A stretch of 21,502 bases of DNA from JAMZMI01 sp047632435 (GTDB lineage Bacteria > Bacteroidota > Bacteroidia > Cytophagales > Cyclobacteriaceae). The notes under the pieces are model-generated. The model saw nothing but the letters and a program-made list of their open reading frames with translations. It did not search any database and was not told where the DNA came from. The stretch lies in NCBI GenBank assembly GCA_047632435.1, contig JBLICU010000061.1, positions 1-21,502 on the forward strand, read 5' to 3'. The position numbers and the translations under genes are program-made. Each line of letters starts with the position of its first letter. Position 1 is the stretch's first letter. Of the stretch, positions 15,738 through 21,502 are shown one piece after another.

Positions 15738-17090
15738 ATGAGAAATGTCACCCTTTTATTTCTGCTGTTCATCACTATTCATTGTTCTGCCCAAAACTGG
15801 GTATCACTTTTCAATGGAAAGGATTTGTCTCAATGGGAAACCAGAGGAGGCAAAGCCGCTTATAAAATTATAGATGGTGTAATCGTGGGCACGGCAGTCA
15901 CCAATACGCCTAATACATTTTTATGCACCAAAAAAACGTATTCGGATTTTATATTCGAAGCGGATGTTCTTTTACCCAATCACCTGAATTCAGGGATTCA
16001 ATTCAGAAGTAATTTTATAGACGAAAAGGTTCGAGGATATCAGTGCGAAACTGATCCATCCAAAAGAGGATATTCTGGTGGTATTTATGAAGAAGGTCTC
16101 CGAGGATGGCTCTATCCGCTCAGTCTTAATGAACCCGCTCGAACCTCTTTTGAAATTGGCACATGGAATACCTACCGAATAGAATGTTTGGGTAATGAAA
16201 TAAAAACCTACATCAATGGAAAGCTGTGCAGCTATCTGATCGATGATGTCACAAATACTGGTTTTTTTGGGCTGCAGGTTCATAGCATTAGTGATTTAGA
16301 ACAAGGCTTTATGGTGAAGTGGAAGAACATAAGAATACTCACTGAAGATGTAAAGAACGAAATGCTCACGCCTGATCCAAGTGTCATTCAAATGAGCTAT
16401 TTGAAGAATAGCTTAACAAGTTGGGAGCAAAGGAATGGTTGGCGCTTATTGTGGGATGGTAATACGAGTAAAGGATGGAGAGGAGCAAAACGGGATGATT
16501 TTCCGCAAAGTGGATGGAACATTTCCTCAGGTGTGCTCACAATTGAAGCAGCAGATGGTGGAGAATCTACAGGGCCTGGTGATATAGTGACTACTGATAA
16601 ATTTGGTGATTTTGAGTTGGAGCTTGAGTTTAAGATTACCGAGGGCGCAAATAGCGGTATCAAATATTTTGTAGATCCTACTTTGAATAAAAACTCAGGT
16701 TCAGCCATCGGTTGTGAATTTCAGCTGCTTGATGATAAAAACCATCCAGATGCTAAAATGGGAGTGAATGGCAATCGTACTGTCGGTTCGCTTTATGACT
16801 TGATCTCCCCTGAAAATTTATCTGTGGAGGGAAGAGGCAAGCAGTTTAAAGGCATAGACAACTGGAACAAAGCCAGAATTGTATCCAAAAATGGAAAGGT
16901 GGAACATTGGCTCAACAACGAGAAGGTGGTAGAATATGAGCGTTATTCACAGATGTTCAGAGCTTTGGTTGCCTATAGCAAATACAGTGAATGGGAGAAT
17001 TTTGGGCAGTGGCCGGAAGGCTGCATCCTGCTTCAGGATCATGGGAATGAGGTGAGCTACCGCAGCATCAAAATTAGAGAATTCAATTAA
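15738..17090 (+). CDS. Exported protein with two DUF1080 (3-keto-disaccharide hydrolase-type) domains
   Basis: The 450-residue protein has a signal peptide (MRNVTLLFLLFITIHCSA) and two jelly-roll DUF1080 domains at about 20-205 and 234-450. The domains share the entry motif W-x-LF/LW-x-G (WVSLFNGKDLSQW, WRLLWDGNTSKGW), the core strand SGIQFR/SGIKYF, and a G-x-E-Q/C segment with following D residues (GYQCETD, GCEFQLLDDKNHPD). Family members cleave 3-keto-glycosides made by oxidoreductases, or bind carbohydrate. The product should act in the periplasm or at the outer membrane. It opens an operon with two Tat-signal oxidoreductases, with a gap of only three bases to the first, which strongly supports the keto-sugar assignment. 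Which domain is catalytic cannot be told. Confidence 0.85.
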   Translation: MRNVTLLFLLFITIHCSAQNWVSLFNGKDLSQWETRGGKAAYKIIDGVIVGTAVTNTPNTFLCTKKTYSDFIFEADVLLPNHLNSGIQFRSNFIDEKVRGYQCETDPSKRGYSGGIYEEGLRGWLYPLSLNEPARTSFEIGTWNTYRIECLGNEIKTYINGKLCSYLIDDVTNTGFFGLQVHSISDLEQGFMVKWKNIRILTEDVKNEMLTPDPSVIQMSYLKNSLTSWEQRNGWRLLWDGNTSKGWRGAKRDDFPQSGWNISSGVLTIEAADGGESTGPGDIVTTDKFGDFELELEFKITEGANSGIKYFVDPTLNKNSGSAIGCEFQLLDDKNHPDAKMGVNGNRTVGSLYDLISPENLSVEGRGKQFKGIDNWNKARIVSKNGKVEHWLNNEKVVEYERYSQMFRALVAYSKYSEWENFGQWPEGCILLQDHGNEVSYRSIKIREFN

Positions 17091-17093
17091 ACG

Positions 17094-18302
17094 ATGGGTT
17101 CCGAATTCAACAGGAGGCAATTTTTAAAATCAGGATTGGCTTTAACAGGTGGTGTAGTTTTGGGTGCCGGATTATCAGCTGGTTCCCTGATTCGGTTTGG
17201 AAAAGAGGAAGTCGGTGTGGGTGTGATCGGTACGGGGGATCGCGGTACTGGTCTGATGCGACTCATACAAAAAATTGGAGGTCTAAATGTCGTAGCATGT
17301 GCAGATGTTATTCCATTTCGATTGCAAGAAGCTTTATCCTTTTCGTCTGGAGCGAAAGGCTATGAGACTTATATGGATTTGATCAATGATAAAAATGTTG
17401 ATGCCGTGATTGTAACAACGCCCTTCAGCACCCATGATGCAATTGCCATTGCAGCGCTAAAGGCTGGAAAACATGTCTATTGTGAAAAAACCATGGCGAA
17501 AGGTCTAGCCGAGATTCAAAACGTCATTGACGCAGCTTCCAAAGCCAATGTCGTTTTTCAGACGGGACACCAATATCACAGCAGCCCACTATATAATAAA
17601 GTGAGATCTATTATCAATTCAGGATATATTGGTGAGGTCACGGCCTACGAATGTCAGTGGAATCGAAACGGAGACTGGAGACGACAAGTGCCAGACCCAA
17701 AATGGGAACGTTTGATCAATTGGCGCATGTATCGGGAATATTCAGGTGGTTTGGTGGCGGAACTCATGTCTCATCAAATTGATTTTATCAATTGGGTAAC
17801 TGCCGAGGTTCCTTCGAAAATCACGGGTTTTGGTGGTATCGATCATTGGAAAGATGGCCGTGAAACATTCGATAATGTGCACATGCTTTATGAATACCCT
17901 TCCGGATTAGATGCATCCTTTACGTCTACTACCACAAATGGATTTGCGGATTATGAAATTAAAATTTTAGGCTCAAAAGCCACCATCGTTTTGGATTATG
18001 CCAAAGGGTTGATATATGCAGAAAAGAAAGGCATGAAAGAAAAAGGGTTGGTAGATGGTGTATCTGGTGCAACTCTTCAGGCTTGGAACAAGGGAGAAGG
18101 AGCTCCCATCGACGCATCAGGCGCTGACCCAACCATTGATGCATTGAAACAATTTTACAATTCAATTGTAGATGGTGCTCCTGTGATTTCAGACATTGTC
18201 ACAGGTGCTCAAACAGCTAAATGTGTTCAGATTTCGCTTGATGCTTTGTATCAAAATGAAATAAAATATTGGAAAGATTACCCCGAATTGAAATTCAGCT
18301 AA
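17094..18302 (+). CDS. Tat-exported Gfo/Idh/MocA oxidoreductase (first copy)
   Basis: The 402-residue protein begins with a twin-arginine signal (NRRQFLK at 6-12, then a hydrophobic run of about 20 residues). An NAD(P)-binding Rossmann domain follows with VIGTGDRGTG (44-53) and the C-terminal GFO/IDH/MocA sheet domain. The catalytic lysine segment reads EKT (131-133) instead of the usual EKP; Lys132 is kept. A candidate catalytic His227 sits in SHQID, ahead of Asp230. Tat export suggests the protein folds with its cofactor bound in the cytoplasm and acts in the periplasm, as glucose-fructose oxidoreductase does. It follows the DUF1080 gene by three bases and precedes a second, distinct homologue by 36 bases. 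A role in oxidising a glycoside at C3 is inferred. Confidence 0.88.
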   Translation: MGSEFNRRQFLKSGLALTGGVVLGAGLSAGSLIRFGKEEVGVGVIGTGDRGTGLMRLIQKIGGLNVVACADVIPFRLQEALSFSSGAKGYETYMDLINDKNVDAVIVTTPFSTHDAIAIAALKAGKHVYCEKTMAKGLAEIQNVIDAASKANVVFQTGHQYHSSPLYNKVRSIINSGYIGEVTAYECQWNRNGDWRRQVPDPKWERLINWRMYREYSGGLVAELMSHQIDFINWVTAEVPSKITGFGGIDHWKDGRETFDNVHMLYEYPSGLDASFTSTTTNGFADYEIKILGSKATIVLDYAKGLIYAEKKGMKEKGLVDGVSGATLQAWNKGEGAPIDASGADPTIDALKQFYNSIVDGAPVISDIVTGAQTAKCVQISLDALYQNEIKYWKDYPELKFS

Positions 18303-18338
18303 AGCTGGATGAATTAACCTAAAAATAAAACTGACCTT

Positions 18339-19670
18339 ATGAATTTAACCAATAGAAGATCTTTTATCAAAAATTCGGCTTTAGCTGGAGTGGGAGCCAC
18401 CTATCTTTTGTCATCAGGCAAGGTTTGGGCATTTTCTCCGAATGAAACAGTCAATGTTGCGATCATAGGATTAGGAGGAAGATCCTATGCCGTGGCTCAG
18501 TCGATTTCACTTTGTAACAATGTCAAAGTGACCCATGCGAGTGATGTGGATCAACTTCGGATGGATAAGTTCCTGGAATATGGAGAAAAAACCCTGGGGT
18601 ATAAAGTGAAAGGTGTCAAGGATTTTAGGAAGATTTTGGAAGATAAAAGTATTGATGCGATTGTAGTTACAACTCCAGAACATTGGCATGCGCCCATGGC
18701 CATCATGGCTATGGCAGCTGGTAAACACGTATATGTAGAAAAACCGTGCAGCCATAATCTTAATGAAAACGAGCTATTGAATCAGGCCTACGTCAAATAC
18801 AAAAAGGTTTGTCAGATGGGCAATCAGCAGCGGTCGGCTGTTACATCACAAAAAGCAATCGAAGATATTAAAGCCGGTATCATTGGTGATGTGTATTATG
18901 GAAAGGCATGGTATTCCAACACCAGAGGGTCGATCGGTTTTGGAAAAGAAATAGCCGTGCCCGAAACCCTTGATTGGGATTTGTGGCAAGGTCCGGCACC
19001 ACGCGAAAAGTATCGTGACAATGTGCATCCATATAACTGGCATTGGTTTCGCACCTGGGGAACAGGTGAAATTCACAACAATGGTACGCATGAAATCGAC
19101 ATCTGTCGCTGGGCTCTGGGTGTTGACTTTCCAAACAGAGTAGTTTCCACAGGCGGAAGACTCCACTTCAAAGATGATTGGCAATTTTTCGATACGCAAA
19201 TTGCCAGCTATGAATTTGAAGGAGGCAAAACGATCGTTTGGGAAGGCAAAAGCTGCAATGGTATGAATTTGTACGGTAAGGGTAGAGGGGTAACCATTCA
19301 TGGTAAGGAAGGTTCGATGTTAATTGATCGTGGAGGATATCAGTTGCTTGATCTTCAGGGGAAGGAGATCAGCTATGTGGCTGAAGAAAATACAGGCACT
19401 TCAGGATCCACGAAGGATACAAGTGGTTTCGATGGTCTGACGGTGAAGCATTTTCAGAATTTTTTGAACGCAATCAGAGAGGGGGAAACCCTTAATTCTC
19501 CGATAAATGATGGAAGCATCTCCACACATCTGTGTCATCTTGGAAACATAGCTCAGGACATGCAGGAAAGCATAGAAGTGGATAGCAAATCCGGGAAAAT
19601 TTTGAACAATGAAAGGGCGAATAAAATGTGGGGTCGGGAATATGAAAAAGGCTGGGAACCAAAAGTTTAA
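18339..19670 (+). CDS. Tat-exported Gfo/Idh/MocA oxidoreductase (second copy)
   Basis: The 443-residue protein has a twin-arginine signal (TNRRSFIKNSALAG, RR at 6-7), a Rossmann motif IIGLGGRS (42-49), a standard EKP motif (134-136) and the downstream H-x-x-D (THEID, His251 and Asp254). Its middle region (GFGKEIAVPETLDWDLWQGPAP, YNWHWFRTWGTGEIHNNGTHEID) matches the larger Bacteroidota/Planctomycetes group of secreted oxidoreductases. It is not a simple duplicate of the first enzyme, since the two share only the fold and the core motifs. The pair may run opposite half-reactions, one oxidising the glycoside and the other reducing the released 3-keto sugar, or they may handle different substrates. 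Confidence 0.9.
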   Translation: MNLTNRRSFIKNSALAGVGATYLLSSGKVWAFSPNETVNVAIIGLGGRSYAVAQSISLCNNVKVTHASDVDQLRMDKFLEYGEKTLGYKVKGVKDFRKILEDKSIDAIVVTTPEHWHAPMAIMAMAAGKHVYVEKPCSHNLNENELLNQAYVKYKKVCQMGNQQRSAVTSQKAIEDIKAGIIGDVYYGKAWYSNTRGSIGFGKEIAVPETLDWDLWQGPAPREKYRDNVHPYNWHWFRTWGTGEIHNNGTHEIDICRWALGVDFPNRVVSTGGRLHFKDDWQFFDTQIASYEFEGGKTIVWEGKSCNGMNLYGKGRGVTIHGKEGSMLIDRGGYQLLDLQGKEISYVAEENTGTSGSTKDTSGFDGLTVKHFQNFLNAIREGETLNSPINDGSISTHLCHLGNIAQDMQESIEVDSKSGKILNNERANKMWGREYEKGWEPKV

Positions 19671-19692
19671 GATTGGAAATCTGCCTTTTTTT
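19670..19692 (+). terminator. Weak candidate terminator after the oxidoreductase operon
   Basis: AGATT/AATCT form a 5-bp stem with a 3-base loop at 19670-19682, followed by GCC and eight or more T. The stem is short and A/T-rich, so termination may be partial and the next gene may receive readthrough. Confidence 0.35.
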
Positions 19693-19728
19693 TAAGTTTA
19701 TACCAGATAATAAAATTGGTTTTGAAAC

Positions 19729-20115
19729 ATGAATTATGACCATTTGATGTATTTCCACCTTGCCACGGTGATACCTTGTTTTGTCATTGGTACTGTTCTT
19801 TTGATGATCAAAAAAGGAACGGGTATTCACAAAAATTTTGGCAGGATTTATATGGTTTTAATGTTGGTGACGGCATTGATCACCTTGTTTATGCCTGCCC
19901 ACGTTGGTTCCAAAATCTTAAATCACTTTGGATGGATTCATGCCTTTAGTGTGTTGACTATTTACACAGTTCCTACGGCATATTTCGCAGTAAAAAGAGG
20001 TGATATCAAAGCGCACAAAAGGAAAATGGTTTTGCTCTATTTTGGAGCGATCATCCTTGCTGGAGGTTTCACATTCGCACCGGGTCGTTATTTAAATGAG
20101 TTGTTTTTCCATTGA
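19729..20115 (+). CDS. Small four-helix membrane protein, DUF2306-like
   Basis: The 128-residue protein is almost entirely hydrophobic helices: about 7-26, 39-57, 67-87 and 99-118, with short polar loops. Histidines in HLATVIPCFVIG and GTGIHKNFGRIYM, and the later KRGDIKAHKRKMVLLYFGA, are the pattern of DUF2306 membrane proteins. That family has no established function; conserved histidines in the helices have prompted guesses at heme or metal binding. It starts 58 bases after the oxidoreductase operon on the same strand. A weak terminator lies between, so joint expression is possible but uncertain. It is convergent with the DUF2461 gene. Confidence 0.78.
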   Translation: MNYDHLMYFHLATVIPCFVIGTVLLMIKKGTGIHKNFGRIYMVLMLVTALITLFMPAHVGSKILNHFGWIHAFSVLTIYTVPTAYFAVKRGDIKAHKRKMVLLYFGAIILAGGFTFAPGRYLNELFFH

Positions 20116-20298
20116 TTATTGCCCTTAATATTTTGCATTATCAATACCGAACGAAGATCTGAGCTTTTAGAGAAGTAATAAGGGTCAAGTCTATTGCAAT
20201 TTTTGTAGCTGAGAGCTGAAATCCCATTGATCTGCAGCATGGAAGCTGGATGGCGATTCTTGATATTTTTAAAAGCCACCTTGATATAATAGTTGATT

Positions 20299-20973
20299 TC
20301 ACTTGATCAAAGTCACACCATTCAAATCATGCGTGAGTATGTAGCTGAAGTAATCGTGAAAAGGTCGCATCCTCGCAAAACCATCTGCCACTTTAGCTGC
20401 AAAATCAGCTTTTAACACTTCCTCATCTTTGAAATGCTTGACCAATAAAAACTGCTTGTATCTGAGCAGATCAATGGCTAGATCATCTTTTGAAAATCCT
20501 TTTGGTGATGACTTGACCTGCTCGCCCTGCATGTCTCCGAAATAGGACTTGAAGTTAGGTTCATTTAGGACGCCTCTTAATGAATCATCTTCTGCTGCGA
20601 TTTGATCACGAATAAGCTTCAAATCCTTCGGATCTGGCCCCCAAAAACCACCTGCAACTGCGGTATTCCCTGGCTCTATTCGAAAATAATATCCTCCTCG
20701 AAGTGCAGCAGTGGCTCTTTTGAAGGAGCAACTCCATCCAGATTTATAAGGTGTTTTGTTGTTTGAAAACCGAGTATCCCTGTAGATCCTCATCAAGCCT
20801 TTTTTACCGTTCTGGGTCTCGATTTGGTCTGTTTCCTTCAACTTACTCAAAACATCATCAGCAAATGCGATGACTTCTTCGTGTGATTGTAAATACGTTT
20901 CCTTGTTTTTATTGAACCATTCTCGGTTGTTGTTTTGCTGCAGTTGAGTTAGGAAGGTGAAGGAGTGTTGCAT
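20299..20973 (-). CDS. DUF2461 family protein
   Basis: The 224-residue protein shows the DUF2461 pattern: FLTQLQQNNNREWFNKNKETY near the start, then RIYRDTRFSNNKTPYKSG, and a central RGGYYFRIEPGNTAVAGGFWGPDPKDLKLIRDQI, ending with an aromatic-rich LLVKHF region. It is a soluble cytoplasmic protein with no known activity. The frame opens upstream to ATG 21018, but MQHSFTFLTQL at ATG 20973 is where the family normally begins, and the extra 15 residues (MRGKTLTLP...) look like leader sequence. It is transcribed away from the transposase fragment and towards the DUF2306 gene. Confidence 0.85.
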   Translation of the reverse strand: MQHSFTFLTQLQQNNNREWFNKNKETYLQSHEEVIAFADDVLSKLKETDQIETQNGKKGLMRIYRDTRFSNNKTPYKSGWSCSFKRATAALRGGYYFRIEPGNTAVAGGFWGPDPKDLKLIRDQIAAEDDSLRGVLNEPNFKSYFGDMQGEQVKSSPKGFSKDDLAIDLLRYKQFLLVKHFKDEEVLKADFAAKVADGFARMRPFHDYFSYILTHDLNGVTLIK

Positions 20974-21041
20974 GGTATTATTATACAGGATTGGCAATGT
21001 TAAGGTTTTCCCGCGCATGCAGTTGCATCAATAAGAAACAT

Positions 21042-21502
21042 ATGTGGGGAGATGTGATCCAATGTCGTATTATTAAAGTGACATTGAAAAATGGTGACAT
21101 AGAGGTGCTGTGCACCTCCTTATTGGATGATAAAAAATATGATATTGAAGAGTTTAGGCAACTTTATCATTATAGATGGAATGAAGAGGAAGCCTATAAG
21201 TTGCTTAAAAGCAGAATAGAGTTGGAGAAATTTTCAGGAAAAACTGCTCAGGCTGTAAAACAAGATTTTTATGCTAAGGTGTTTCTTATGACCCTCTGTG
21301 CTGCCTATGCTCACCCTATTGAAGAAAAAGTAACCGCCGAATATAAAGCAGATCAAAACAGAAAACATGCTCAAAAAATAAACAGAACACATGCACTAGC
21401 AACAATGATGGATTTGGCCATTCCTATGTTTATTAAGAAAAAATTCAATGAAGCACTCCATTCATTCGACAACCTAGTCTATAATACTCATGAAATTATT
21501 AG
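21042..21502 (+). pseudogene. IS4-family transposase, C-terminal part only; runs off the window
   Basis: The frame from ATG 21042 stays open to the window end and encodes the C-terminal third of an IS4-type DDE transposase. It contains LKNGDIEVLCTSLLD and then the exact Y-x2-R-x3-E-x6-K signature (start YHYRWNEEEAYKLLK), which holds the catalytic glutamate, then GKTAQAVKQDFYAKVFLMTLCAAY and KHAQKINRTHALATM. Both catalytic aspartates should lie roughly 100-200 residues earlier, but that space is occupied by the divergent DUF2461 gene. The copy therefore cannot be complete. The frame is open to ATG 20997 and beyond, but that part does not look like transposase. The breakpoint lies somewhere between about 20974 and 21050. 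Confidence 0.85.

Noticed and set aside
20088..20279. 63-residue minus frame between the DUF2306 and DUF2461 genes
   Set aside because: It overlaps the end of the DUF2306 gene, has no motif, and reads like a chance frame.

Overview
The window looks like chromosomal DNA of a Bacteroidota bacterium, most likely a marine or soil Cytophagales-type organism. The reasons are its AT-rich composition, A-rich translation starts that mostly lack Shine-Dalgarno sites, one good TAnnTTTG-type promoter box, and a family mix typical of that phylum. That mix includes a TPR-linked sensor kinase, an OmpL47-like repeat protein, Tat-exported Gfo/Idh/MocA oxidoreductases with a DUF1080 protein, DUF2461 and DUF2306. 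No rRNA, tRNA or CRISPR array was seen.

Layout. (1) 1-2670: a Crp/Fnr-type regulator broken by a one-base frameshift, then a zinc-free quinone oxidoreductase-like reductase and a membrane-anchored HchA/DJ-1-type protein, closed by a terminator. This resembles a small electrophile or carbonyl stress module. (2) 2670-7800: an accessory zone with long gene-poor, hairpin-rich spacers. It holds a cupin, a membrane-anchored serine hydrolase, and an operon of an ECF-like sigma factor, an exported SRPBCC protein and a conserved uncharacterised protein. (3) 7731-8155: a spacer between convergent operons with five hairpins, including a perfect 36-bp palindrome framed by imperfect inverted repeats; it looks like a REP/MITE-type element. 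(4) 8156-12400, minus strand: a full TPR sensor histidine kinase, a shorter paralogue with only the kinase core, and an exported five-repeat OmpL47-like protein. No response regulator is present. (5) 12707-15257: nadA and nadB, the first two steps of NAD synthesis from aspartate, transcribed divergently from the kinases; nadC is not in the window. (6) 15738-19670: a compact operon of a tandem-domain DUF1080 (3-keto-glycoside hydrolase-type) protein and two Tat-signal Gfo/Idh/MocA oxidoreductases. It is a plausible periplasmic route that oxidises a glycoside and cleaves the keto intermediate. (7) 19729-21502: a small DUF2306 membrane protein, a DUF2461 protein on the minus strand, and the C-terminal part of an IS4-family transposase running off the window end.

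Most genes belong to known families. The parts that merit a second look are the kinase pair with its repeat protein, the Tat-oxidoreductase/DUF1080 operon, the sigma/SRPBCC operon with no visible anti-sigma factor, the palindromic element at 7964-8110, and the structured spacers around the accessory genes. All family calls come from reading motifs by eye; no database search was run.
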